A DNA stretch of 64,000 nt from Ectothiorhodospiraceae bacterium (GTDB lineage: Bacteria > Pseudomonadota > Gammaproteobacteria > HK1), in NCBI GenBank assembly GCA_024234875.1, contig JACKNM010000020.1:1-64000 (forward strand), read 5' to 3'. Shown here piece after piece: positions 30,167 to 40,232 of the stretch. A program made the position numbers and the translations under genes. A model generated the notes under the pieces. That model saw nothing but the letters and a program-made list of their open reading frames with translations, did not search any database and was not told the origin of the DNA. How positions within the stretch are numbered: position 1 is the first letter of the stretch; the number at the start of each line of letters is the position of its first letter.

Positions 30167-30858
30167 GCTCGACCGGCACGTCCGCCCCGCCCTCGCTGGC
30201 GACGCTTCGGCTGTGGCAACTGGTCAGCCCGGCGCTCCCCGTCGGCGCGTACGCCTACTCCGAAGGTCTCGAGCAGGCTTGCGCGGACCGGCTGGTGCAC
30301 GACGCGGCCTCCGCCGAGGACTGGATCGTCGGCCAGCTCGAGCACGTGCTGGCGAGTCTCGACGTCGGCGTGCTCGGGCGTACCCACCAGGCCTTCGCCG
30401 ACGGCGACCTGGCCCGGGCCCGGCGCTGGAGTGCATTCCTGCTCGCGTCGCGGGAGAGCGCCGAGCTCCTCGCGGCCGACCGTCACCTCGGGCAGTCGCT
30501 CGCGCGCCTGCTCGTGGGGTTGGAGGTCGAGGGCGCGCGCCGCTGGGTCGACGACCCCTCCGCGAGCTTCGCCGCGATGTTCGCGCTCGCCGCCACGCGC
30601 TGGGACATCCCGTTGCCGGACGCGGCGGGCGGCTACCTCTTCGCCTGGCTCGAGAATCAGGTGACGGCGGCGGTGAAGCTGGTCCCGCTCGGTCAGACCG
30701 CCGGGCAGCGCATCCTGCTCCGCGCCGCGGACCGGGTCGCCTGCGCGGTGCGGAACGGCCTCGCGCTCGTCGACGACGACCTCGGCAGCGGTGCCCCGGG
30801 CGTCGCGCTCGCCAGCATGCGCCACGAGACGCTGTACTCGCGGCTGTTCCGATCATGA
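30163..30858 (+). CDS. ureF: urease accessory protein UreF
   Basis: A 231-residue all-helical accessory protein that acts as a GTPase-gating partner of UreG. Diagnostic motifs: LWQLVSPALPVGAYAYSEGLEQA near the start, and KLVPLGQTAGQRILLRA and ALASMRHETLYSRLFRS at the C-terminus. It overlaps ureE by four bases. Confidence 0.96.
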   Translation: MSSTGTSAPPSLATLRLWQLVSPALPVGAYAYSEGLEQACADRLVHDAASAEDWIVGQLEHVLASLDVGVLGRTHQAFADGDLARARRWSAFLLASRESAELLAADRHLGQSLARLLVGLEVEGARRWVDDPSASFAAMFALAATRWDIPLPDAAGGYLFAWLENQVTAAVKLVPLGQTAGQRILLRAADRVACAVRNGLALVDDDLGSGAPGVALASMRHETLYSRLFRS

Positions 30859-30892
30859 CCACGCGGCCGCCCCGTCCACAGGAGAGTTCCCG

Positions 30893-31567
<675 letters not shown>

Positions 31568-31588
31568 GCCGGCGCGGCCGACGGCGGC

Positions 31589-33163
31589 TCAGCGACCGCG
31601 TCGTGCCCGACGCGCGCCGCCGGCACCGAGCAGCCCACCGAGCACCAGGAGCGCGGTGAGCGGCTCGGGCACCGAGGCCGGGGCGACCAGGGCGATCGCG
31701 TCGAGGTGCACCACCGAGTTCGTCACCCCGTCGAAGTAGAACTCGAGATCGAGCGCGCTGCGCCCGAGCAGGCTCGGATCGGAGACCGCGATCGCGTGGA
31801 GCTGGAAGTCCGCGAGCAGGCTGGCGGGCGCCGTGATGGTGTCGAGCACCACCGAGCCGAGCAGGATCTCGAGCACCCCGGTGGTGGTCCCGAACAGGTA
31901 CTCGAAGGTCAGCGTGAACGGCACCGCCGGGGTGTCGACGTCGTGCACGATGGAGATCGGGGAGCCGGTGGTCAACGTCACCACCGTACCGTCGTCGCCC
32001 GCGACCGGCGACGGACCGACCACCGCCGTGCCCTCGCTCGCGCCGATCGTCCACCCGGTCTCGAGCGTTCCGTCACCGAACGCCGGCAAGGTCGGACCGC
32101 CGGTGTCGAGCACCGGGGTGAGCAGGAACGGCCGGGTCGCGCCGGAGGCGTCGACGCCGGTACCGACGATGTGGCCGCCGTCACCGATGGCGTCCGCCGA
32201 GACCAACCTGTCCCATCCGGTGAGATCCGAGACCAGGCCGTTCAGATCCTGCATCCCGCCGGTGGCATCCCACAGGAAGGCATGCGTCACCACGTCACCC
32301 GTGAGCCTCGAGTTCCCGACCACCTGACCGAGATTGTTGATCCCGAGGGCGGCGCTGGCGGCGCCACCGAGGGTACCGATGTCGGTCAGCCCGCTCACGT
32401 CACCGACGAAGGCGCGGTTGAACGTGCCTTCGGCCAGCCGCGAGAAACCCGCCACCTGGCCCGCGTCGTTGATCGCCCACGCGGTGCTGCGCGCGCCACC
32501 GAGAGTGCCGAGGTCGACCATCCCGCCGGCGGCGTCCCAGAGGAAGGCGTGGGACTCGGTGCCGCTGGCGAGCGCGGCCTCGCCGACCACCTGACCGGAT
32601 GCATTGATCGCGAACGCGCGACTGGTCGCGCCGCCGAGGGTGCCGAGGTCGGTGAGCCCGCCGACCGAGCCCACGAATGCGTGCTGGTCGCAGAACGGCG
32701 GGGTGGCGCAGGCGATCGTCGAGTAACCGGCGATGGTGCCGGCGTCGTTGATCGAGATGGCGAAGCTGCTCGACCCGCCGAGGGTGCCGAGGTCGGTGAC
32801 GGTGCCGCCGGCGCGCAGGACGGCATGCCGCTCGATGCCGCCGCCCGGCACGACGAGACTCGACCACCCGACGACCTGGCCGCTGGCGTTGATGTCCCAA
32901 CCGTCGCTGTCGGTGCCGGTCGGCAGCACCCACTGGTCGATCACCCCGGAGGCGTCACCGAGGAAGCCTCGACGGGAAGCCGTCGGAGGATGATCGACGG
33001 CGCCGGTGACCTGCCCGCTCGCGTTCACCGCGCGCACGACCTCGACCCCGAAGGCACCGAGGTCGGTGATGGTGAACTGCGTCGCCTGGGCCGCGCCGCA
33101 GCCGAGCGCCATCGCGGCGATTCCCAGGGCGCCGCTCAGGTCGCGAATCGGATTGGATCGCAT
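31589..33163 (-). CDS. secreted HAF-repeat protein with PEP-CTERM sorting signal
   Basis: A 524-residue exported protein. A signal peptide (about 1-28, ending AAQA) is followed by repeated units of the HAF type: at least four D(L/I)GTLGG motifs in the first ~300 residues, each about 45-50 residues apart and interleaved with AFAINASGQVVG-like segments. A beta-rich, lectin-like region lies at about 345-490. The C-terminus has a PEP-CTERM signal: VPEP, a hydrophobic helix (LTALLVLGGLLGAGG) and a basic tail (ARRARRGR). This is the substrate signature of an exosortase, which must be encoded elsewhere. Start ATG at 33163 with AGGAG upstream. Function unknown; probably a surface or matrix protein. 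Confidence 0.9.
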   Translation of the reverse strand: MRSNPIRDLSGALGIAAMALGCGAAQATQFTITDLGAFGVEVVRAVNASGQVTGAVDHPPTASRRGFLGDASGVIDQWVLPTGTDSDGWDINASGQVVGWSSLVVPGGGIERHAVLRAGGTVTDLGTLGGSSSFAISINDAGTIAGYSTIACATPPFCDQHAFVGSVGGLTDLGTLGGATSRAFAINASGQVVGEAALASGTESHAFLWDAAGGMVDLGTLGGARSTAWAINDAGQVAGFSRLAEGTFNRAFVGDVSGLTDIGTLGGAASAALGINNLGQVVGNSRLTGDVVTHAFLWDATGGMQDLNGLVSDLTGWDRLVSADAIGDGGHIVGTGVDASGATRPFLLTPVLDTGGPTLPAFGDGTLETGWTIGASEGTAVVGPSPVAGDDGTVVTLTTGSPISIVHDVDTPAVPFTLTFEYLFGTTTGVLEILLGSVVLDTITAPASLLADFQLHAIAVSDPSLLGRSALDLEFYFDGVTNSVVHLDAIALVAPASVPEPLTALLVLGGLLGAGGARRARRGR

Positions 33164-33243
33164 CTGGAGATGCTCCTGCTGTGCCGGGGCCGTCACTGTC
33201 GAGACCCCTCGGCCGGCTGCGCCGGGCAGCCACCGGCTCAAAA

Positions 33244-33260
33244 GCAACATCTGCGCCAAC
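33244..33260 (-). promoter_or_regulatory. sigma-54 promoter of the PEP-CTERM gene
   Basis: Read on the minus strand, TTGGCGCAGATGTTGCT matches the sigma-54 consensus at all but one scored position, with GG and GC exactly 10 bases apart. Transcription would start near 33233, about 70 bases upstream of the gene. PEP-CTERM genes are known to be controlled by sigma-54 with the PrsK/PrsR two-component pair in some exosortase bacteria. Confidence 0.75.
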
Positions 33261-33497
33261 GGCCTTTTTCGTCCTCCTTTCAGAGACTTGGCGCGCATCC
33301 GGCGACATCGCGTCAAGGATCTCGACAGGCCGGCGGCGCCCGCGCGGCCGTCGCCTGACAGACCCTGACCGCACCCGCGTTGATCGCGATCAGCTCGGGT
33401 GCGAGAAGGTGACCGTCAGCCCCGCCGACGGACCGGTCTGGAGCCGAATTCGCGGTCGGAGGTGGCCCATCGCGGCGGACCGAGCATCGGCGCGGTG

Positions 33498-33513
33498 GTA
33501 AGGAAATCCGACA
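33498..33513 (-). promoter_or_regulatory. PEP-CTERM-associated activator box (copy 1)
   Basis: On the minus strand the sequence TGTCGGATTTCCTTAC differs at one position from the element CTGTCGGAATTCCTTACA found upstream of another sigma-54 promoter at 50.4 kb. It lies about 237 bases upstream of the PEP-CTERM gene's sigma-54 promoter in the same orientation relative to the gene, as expected of an enhancer-type activator site. Apart from this box and the promoter, the 441 bases between the two divergent genes (33164-33604) show nothing else I can support. Confidence 0.6.
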
Positions 33514-33604
33514 CCGAGTGCGCACCGGCGACTGGCGCGAGGGCCACTTGGTCATCGCCGACCGATCGCCCATGATTCGGGTCTCGTGCCCACGGAGGTC
33601 GAAC

Positions 33605-34519
33605 GTGCCCGAGCCGCGTCCCGTGCCGGAGATCCCCGCCATCGAGCAGGTCGCGCTGCCCGACGTGGTGCGCGATGCCGACCATCGGATCGGGGTCGAC
33701 ATCAGCCGCATCGAGGTCGCGGACTGGCTCGCGCCCGACGAGACCTTCGTCGACCAGCTGCGGGAGAAGCAGCGCCTGCACGCCGCGCGGGCGCCGGTGT
33801 TCGACGCGCTGCCCGAGAGCGCGCCCGCCCAGTCCGAGCTGCTGGCGATGCTGGTCGAGCACCTGCCATGTCACCACCCGTCGCTCTACCGCCGCGAGGG
33901 CGACGCGCTGCGGGTCGTCCCGCTCGATCTCCTGGTCGACATCGACGCCAGCCCCTTGCCGCCGCTGCTCCGTGCCGGTTGGCTGGTGCAGGAGGACCTC
34001 TGCCTGCTCGATGGTGACGCGCCACACCGACTGCTGGCGGCGTCGCTCAGCTTTCCTTCGCGCTGGCGCCTCGGCGACAAGCTCGGCCGTCCCCTGGTCG
34101 CCATCCACGACCCGGTGCCAGGGTTCGAGCGGACGTTGGCCGATCCGGTCAGCCGCGTCTTCGCGCGGCTCACCCCCGGAAACCTGCTGCTGCGCGAGAA
34201 CTGGTCGGTCCTCGACTCGCCGGCGCTCTACCAGCCGACACGTGGCAACCACGGCGCGGCAGCGGCCGCGGTCGAGCTGACCCATCGCCTGTGGGTCCGC
34301 TCGGAGCGGCAGACGCTGCGACGGCTCCCCTCGACCGGCGCCATCGTGTTCACCATCGGCACCCGCCAGGTTCGGCTGGACCGTCATCTCGCCCGGCCTG
34401 GACAACGCCAACGCCTCGCCCGGCAGCTCGCGACGATGTCGGCCGAGACCGTGGCCTACAAGGCGCTCGGCCCGTATCGCGAGGCGCTGCTCGCGCTACT
34501 TGCGACCACCGACGCTTGA
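33605..34519 (+). CDS. heme-dependent oxidative N-demethylase-like protein (DUF3445)
   Basis: A 304-residue member of the DUF3445 / HODM alpha-subunit family, characterised elsewhere as heme-dependent oxygenases that demethylate small amines such as dimethylamine. Family segments: SFPSRWRLGDKLGRPLVAIHDPVPGF (about 155-180), LLRENWSVLD, and LWVRSERQTLRRLPSTGAIVFTIGT (about 220-245). The GTG at 33605 is chosen because GGAGG (33594-33598) lies six bases upstream. No obvious reductase or THF-lyase subunit adjoins it; a VOC-family gene follows 25 bases later. The substrate here is unknown. Confidence 0.82.
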   Translation: MPEPRPVPEIPAIEQVALPDVVRDADHRIGVDISRIEVADWLAPDETFVDQLREKQRLHAARAPVFDALPESAPAQSELLAMLVEHLPCHHPSLYRREGDALRVVPLDLLVDIDASPLPPLLRAGWLVQEDLCLLDGDAPHRLLAASLSFPSRWRLGDKLGRPLVAIHDPVPGFERTLADPVSRVFARLTPGNLLLRENWSVLDSPALYQPTRGNHGAAAAAVELTHRLWVRSERQTLRRLPSTGAIVFTIGTRQVRLDRHLARPGQRQRLARQLATMSAETVAYKALGPYREALLALLATTDA

Positions 34520-34544
34520 GAATCATCGACCAGGAGCGCAGAGC

Positions 34545-34985
34545 ATGACCAAGCTCCGACAAGGCGACCCGTGGATGCCCGCGCCCGAGTACGGGCGAAC
34601 CCTGCGCGGCCTGGGGATCAATCTGGTGGTGCGCGAGATCGAACGCGCGCTCCCATTCCAGCGCGAGGTGCTCGGCGCCACCGTGGTCTACGCCGATCCG
34701 GACATCGCCGTGCTCCGGCTCGACGCGGCCGAATGGATGCTCCACGCGGCCCACACCTACGACGCGCATCCGCTGCACCCGGACCTGGTCGCCCCGGGAC
34801 CGCGCGGGCTCGGGGTGGAGCTCCGCATGCACGGACGCGACCCCGATGCGGCGGCCGCCGCGGCGCGACGCCTCGGTTACGAGGTCGTGCAGGCGCCGGC
34901 CGACAAGCCCCACGGGCTGCGCGAGGCGTTCATCCGCGACCGCGACGGCTTCCTGTGGGTCACCGACGTGCCACTGCCCGGGTAG
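34545..34985 (+). CDS. VOC (glyoxalase/dioxygenase fold) family protein
   Basis: A 146-residue single-domain VOC protein. The typical paired beta-alpha-beta-beta-beta units are seen in LGINLVVREIERALPFQREVLGATVVYADPDIAVLRLD and the C-terminal EAFIRDRDGFLWVTDVP, where Glu of REAFIRDRDG is a usual metal ligand. It is 25 bases downstream of the N-demethylase-like gene and probably co-transcribed. VOC proteins range from glyoxalases to dioxygenases and resistance proteins, so no reaction is assigned. Confidence 0.8.
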   Translation: MTKLRQGDPWMPAPEYGRTLRGLGINLVVREIERALPFQREVLGATVVYADPDIAVLRLDAAEWMLHAAHTYDAHPLHPDLVAPGPRGLGVELRMHGRDPDAAAAAARRLGYEVVQAPADKPHGLREAFIRDRDGFLWVTDVPLPG

Positions 34986-35046
34986 CCCCGTGGCCCGGGC
35001 GAAGCGTCAGCGCAAGCCCGGGATCCCGCGCCGACGCCACCGCGCG

Positions 35047-36342
<1,296 letters not shown>

Positions 36343-36409
36343 CTCGTCTCCAAGACCTGTCGCGACCGCCGCGCCCCTCCGGACCGCGGCCCGGCGAGGC
36401 AAATCAGGG

Positions 36410-37597
36410 TCAGAGGGAGTCGATCACCCAGGCGCCGTCGCGACGCCGAAGTATCCGGTCACAGCCCATTCGGCTCGCGTCCCCACGCTGCTCCGGCAGC
36501 GCGTTGATCACTCGCTCGCCATCCGCCCGCAGCGCCTCGACTCGCACCGCGAGATCCGCATCGTCGCACCACGGCGCGAGGATCGCTCCCGGCCCGGGCA
36601 CCGGTGTAGCGCGCACAGACTGCCCGAGATCGACCAGCGTGGCCAGATCCGCGCTGAAACCGGTGGCCGGTCGCGAGCGACCGTCACGGCCACGGGCACC
36701 GGCGTAACGCCCTCCGCGCGCGACCTCCTCACCGTGGCCGGGCACGAACGCCGCGAACACCACCCCGGTGTGGTAGTGGTAGCCGCGCAGCTCGGCGAGG
36801 TCGAAATGCACCGTCGCCCCCGGGCACCGGGCGACCAGTGCGCCGGCGAGACGCTCGAGCGCATCCAGCGCCGCCTCCACCCCCGGCACCGCACTGGCCA
36901 GCGCCGCTCGCGCCTGCCCGATGACGTCGTCACCGCCGTTCAGGTCGACCAGGGCGAGAATCATGTCCGCCACCTCGGCCGGGAGCTCGAGCCCGGTCAA
37001 CCGCTCGACGAGCTCGGGCCGCGCCTTGCTCTGCAACGCCTCGTTGAGCGATGCCTCGACCTCGGGGTCGAGCCCGGCCTGCCGGCACAGACCCCGGAAG
37101 ATCCCGACGTGGCCGAGATCGACGTGGATGTCGTCGAGCCCCGCCAGCTCCAACGTTCGCAGCATCAGGCAGAGGATCTCGCAATCGCTCTCGATACCCT
37201 CGTGCCCGTAGAGCTCGGCGCCGACCTGCATCGGCGTGCGACTTCGCGCCAACCCGTCGGGGAGCGTGCGCAGCACCGTGCCCAGGTAGCACAGGCGTAC
37301 CGGCTCGTCGCGGCGCAGATGCCGGGCCTCGATGCGCGCGACCTGGGGGGTCATGTCGGCCCGTACCCCCATCAGCCGCCCGCTGAGCTGGTCGATGAGC
37401 TTCAGGGTCTGCAAGTCGAGATCGCTACCGGCACCCGACAGCAGCGACTCCAGGTACTCGAGGAACGGCGGAACGACGATGTCGTACCCCCAGGAGCGGT
37501 AGAGATCGAGCACCGCGCGGCGCACCGACTCGATGCGAGCGGCGCGCTCCGGCAGGACCTCGACGATCCCCTCGGGGAGAAGCCAGCGGTCGGCCAT
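36410..37597 (-). CDS. hisZ: ATP phosphoribosyltransferase regulatory subunit
   Basis: A 395-residue HisZ, a catalytically inactive histidyl-tRNA synthetase paralogue that allosterically controls the short-form HisG in histidine synthesis. Class II-synthetase features remain (YRSWGYDIVVPPFLEYLESLL, MGVRADMTPQVARIEARHL), while the length is about 30 residues under that of HisRS and the anticodon-binding domain is lacking. It implies a short HisG elsewhere. It sits between DUF2065 and purA, the usual gammaproteobacterial location. Confidence 0.95.
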   Translation of the reverse strand: MADRWLLPEGIVEVLPERAARIESVRRAVLDLYRSWGYDIVVPPFLEYLESLLSGAGSDLDLQTLKLIDQLSGRLMGVRADMTPQVARIEARHLRRDEPVRLCYLGTVLRTLPDGLARSRTPMQVGAELYGHEGIESDCEILCLMLRTLELAGLDDIHVDLGHVGIFRGLCRQAGLDPEVEASLNEALQSKARPELVERLTGLELPAEVADMILALVDLNGGDDVIGQARAALASAVPGVEAALDALERLAGALVARCPGATVHFDLAELRGYHYHTGVVFAAFVPGHGEEVARGGRYAGARGRDGRSRPATGFSADLATLVDLGQSVRATPVPGPGAILAPWCDDADLAVRVEALRADGERVINALPEQRGDASRMGCDRILRRRDGAWVIDSL

Positions 37598-37670
37598 GCT
37601 CAGAGAGCATCCCCGAGACGAAGACCTGCCGCGAGGCTCGTCGAGCGTGCCTCGCCGCGTCTCGGCGGTC

Positions 37671-37856
37671 TCATCGCAGCAGCCACAGTGCGACGCACCC
37701 GATGACCATGCAGGTCAGGCCGGCGAAGCGCAGCGAGCGGTCGTCCATCTCCGCCACGCGATGCACCATGTTGCGCCAGGCCTGCGGGTTGACGAAGGGC
37801 ATCAGCCCCTCGATGACGAGCACCAGCGCGAGCGCGGAGAAGAAATCCAACCACAT
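37671..37856 (-). CDS. DUF2065 small membrane protein
   Basis: A 61-residue protein with two hydrophobic helices (about 4-21 and 44-60), separated by the conserved NPQAWRNMVHRVAEMDDRSLRFAG segment. It is the E. coli YjeT homologue found immediately after hflC in most gammaproteobacteria. Function unknown; the position suggests a link to the HflKC membrane complex. Confidence 0.9.
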   Translation of the reverse strand: MWLDFFSALALVLVIEGLMPFVNPQAWRNMVHRVAEMDDRSLRFAGLTCMVIGCVALWLLR

Positions 37857-37905
37857 GCCGTCGCGCCCGCTTCAAATCGGCTTCGGGCCGGCCGGTCGGC
37901 CCCAC

Positions 37906-38772
37906 TCAGGGCCGAGTGCCGGTCGACTCCTTGAAGTAGCGGAAGAAGCGCCCCTCGGGCTCGATCAACAGCACGTCCGACGGCCGGTTGAACGTCGACC
38001 GATACGCGTTGAGGCTGCGATAGAGGCTGTAGAACTCGGCATCCTGCCCGAACGCGCGGGCGTAGATGTCGGTCGCGCGCGCATCGCCCTCACCGCGCAT
38101 GATCTGCGCCTCGCGCTCGGCGCTGGCGATGATGACCTCGCGCTCGCGATCGGCCTCGGCGCGAATCTCCCGCGCGCGCTCCTCGCCCTCGGAGCGGAAC
38201 TGCCGGGCGACCTTCTTGCGCTCGGCCGCCATGCGGTCGTACACCGACTGGCTCACCTTCTCGGGCAGGTCGACGCGCTTGACCCGCACGTCCACGATCT
38301 CGACCCCGAGCTGCTCGGCCTGCTCTCGCGCCGACACCGTGAGGCGATCCATGATGTCCCCGCGCTCGCCGGACACCACCTGCTGGATGGTGCGCTTGCC
38401 GAACTCGTCGCGCAGCCGCTTGAGGATACCGACCGAGAGACGCTGGTTGGCGACCACCGGATTGCCTCCGGTGGTGGTGTAGTACCGCTCCACGTCGTCG
38501 ATCCGCCAGCGAACGAAAGAATCGACGATGACCTGCTTCTTCTCGCTGGTGAGGTAGAGCTGCGGCTCGGAGTCGAGGGTCTGGATGCGGGCGTCGAATC
38601 GCAACACCTGCTGCACCAGCGGCGCCTTGAGGTGGATACCGGGCTCGTAGTCCGAGCGCTTGATCTCGCCGAGCTGCAGCTTGATCGCACGCTCGCGCTC
38701 GTCGACGGTGAACACCGAGAGCGACAGGAGGACCAGGGCGATCGCGCCGCCAACCACGTAAGCCTTGCTCAT
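37906..38772 (-). CDS. hflC: HflC, protease modulator
   Basis: A 288-residue SPFH/prohibitin-domain protein anchored by one N-terminal helix (about 5-21). With HflK it forms the large periplasmic cage around FtsH. Family segments include VDERERAIKLQLGEIKRSDYEPGIHLKAPLVQQVLRFDARIQTLD and the C-terminal helix (about 160-260, EEGERAREIRAEADREREVIIASAEREAQIMRGEGDA-type heptads). It starts one base after the hflK stop. Confidence 0.96.
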   Translation of the reverse strand: MSKAYVVGGAIALVLLSLSVFTVDERERAIKLQLGEIKRSDYEPGIHLKAPLVQQVLRFDARIQTLDSEPQLYLTSEKKQVIVDSFVRWRIDDVERYYTTTGGNPVVANQRLSVGILKRLRDEFGKRTIQQVVSGERGDIMDRLTVSAREQAEQLGVEIVDVRVKRVDLPEKVSQSVYDRMAAERKKVARQFRSEGEERAREIRAEADREREVIIASAEREAQIMRGEGDARATDIYARAFGQDAEFYSLYRSLNAYRSTFNRPSDVLLIEPEGRFFRYFKESTGTRP

Positions 38773-38773
38773 G

Positions 38774-40012
38774 TCAGCGACTCCTGCCGTCGGTGCCCTC
38801 GCGGGACCGGCGCGAGCTCTCGTAGCTCGGCCGCGTCTCCCCGGTCGACTGATCCAGCGGATCGCCGATGCGGTGACGGGCCTCCCCCGGTCGCGCCTCG
38901 ATCAGCTTGTCGATCGGTAGATAGAGCAGGTTGTTCCCACCCTCGACGTCGATCAGCACCTTGCTCGAGTTCGCCAGCATCGATTCCACCGTCTCGAGGT
39001 AGAGGCGCTCGCGGGTGACGTCCGGCGCCTTGCGGTACTCGCCGAGCACCTCGAGGAAGCGCGCGGTCTCACCTTCGGCCTGCGCGGTCACGCGCTGACG
39101 ATAGGCGTCCGCCGCCTGGGTGATCGCCTGCGCCTCACCGCGGGCCTTCGGGACCACGTCGGCCTTGTAGCCGTTGGCCTCGTTGATGATGCGCTCCTGA
39201 TCCTCGCGCGCCTTGATGGCGTCGAAGAAGGCGTCCTGCACCTGGGCCGGCGCCTGCGCGTCCTGCATGTTCGCGCTGGTCACCTCGAGCCCGGTGCCGT
39301 AACGGTCGAGGATCTCCTGGATGAGCCGCTCGGTCTCGGCGGCGACCGCGTCGCGGCCCTCGGTGATCACGAAGTCCATCCGCGAGCGGCCCACGATCTC
39401 GCGCACCGCGCTCTCCGTGACCTGCTGCAGCGTCGACTCGGGATCGTCGACCCGGAACAGGAAGGCCGCGGGATCCTTCACCCGGTACTGCACCGCGAAC
39501 TGGATGTCGACGATGTTCTCGTCCGCGGTCAGCATCAGCGACTCGTTCGGCACTCGCGCCACGCTGCTGCCCTGCGACCGGAAGCCCACCTCACGGTTGC
39601 GGATGGCGGTGACGTTGACCTTCTCGTAGGTCTCGATGAACGGCGGCACCCAGTGTGGCCCGGGCCCCTCGGTGCGCTGGTACTTGCCGAAGCGCAGCAC
39701 CACCGCCTGCTCCGACGGATCGACGATGTAGATCCCGTACATGCCCCAGGCGACCAGCAGGGCGACCAGAATCGCGCCGAAGCCCATCGCGCTGATGCGC
39801 CCCATGCTCGACCCGCCACCACCACCGCGGCCGGGACCACCGCCCTCGTCGTCGCCACCGGACTGGCCGGAGCCGGGCTTTCCGCTCAGCAGCTTCGACA
39901 ACCGTGCCTGCAGCTTGCGCAGCACCTCGTCGAGGTCGGGCGGGCCCTGCTGTCCACCGCGGTCGCCCCAAGGGTCGCGGCCGCCGTTTCCGCCGGGTTG
40001 GTTCCAGGACAT
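38774..40012 (-). CDS. hflK: HflK, FtsH protease modulator
   Basis: A 412-residue HflK. A Gly-rich cytoplasmic N-terminus (MSWNQPGGNGGRDPWGDRGG) and a short helix (LDEVLRKLQARLSKLL) precede one transmembrane helix (about residue 78-96) and the Band 7/SPFH domain (GIYIVDPSEQAVVLRFGKYQRTEGPGPHWVPPFIE). The start is the ATG at 40012. The earlier open frame is antisense to non-coding sequence and is not used. It is coupled to hflC downstream. Confidence 0.96.
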   Translation of the reverse strand: MSWNQPGGNGGRDPWGDRGGQQGPPDLDEVLRKLQARLSKLLSGKPGSGQSGGDDEGGGPGRGGGGGSSMGRISAMGFGAILVALLVAWGMYGIYIVDPSEQAVVLRFGKYQRTEGPGPHWVPPFIETYEKVNVTAIRNREVGFRSQGSSVARVPNESLMLTADENIVDIQFAVQYRVKDPAAFLFRVDDPESTLQQVTESAVREIVGRSRMDFVITEGRDAVAAETERLIQEILDRYGTGLEVTSANMQDAQAPAQVQDAFFDAIKAREDQERIINEANGYKADVVPKARGEAQAITQAADAYRQRVTAQAEGETARFLEVLGEYRKAPDVTRERLYLETVESMLANSSKVLIDVEGGNNLLYLPIDKLIEARPGEARHRIGDPLDQSTGETRPSYESSRRSREGTDGRSR

Positions 40013-40232
40013 CTGTTGAGAACTCCGATTGCGGTGGCAACCGCCCAGAGGGGCACGGGGAGGGCGAGGGCGGTACGCGTGGCGGACCGGGCCTCCCCTC
40101 GATCCCGCAGCGAGTCCCCGGTGGGGATCGCCCACACGTCGAGGTCTCGGCCCGGATCTGGGCGAAAGGCGGATCTTAGGTAGGTCCTCCCGGCCGGGCA
40201 ACTCGATTCGTCGATCGGCTCCGGCGCGCGGC

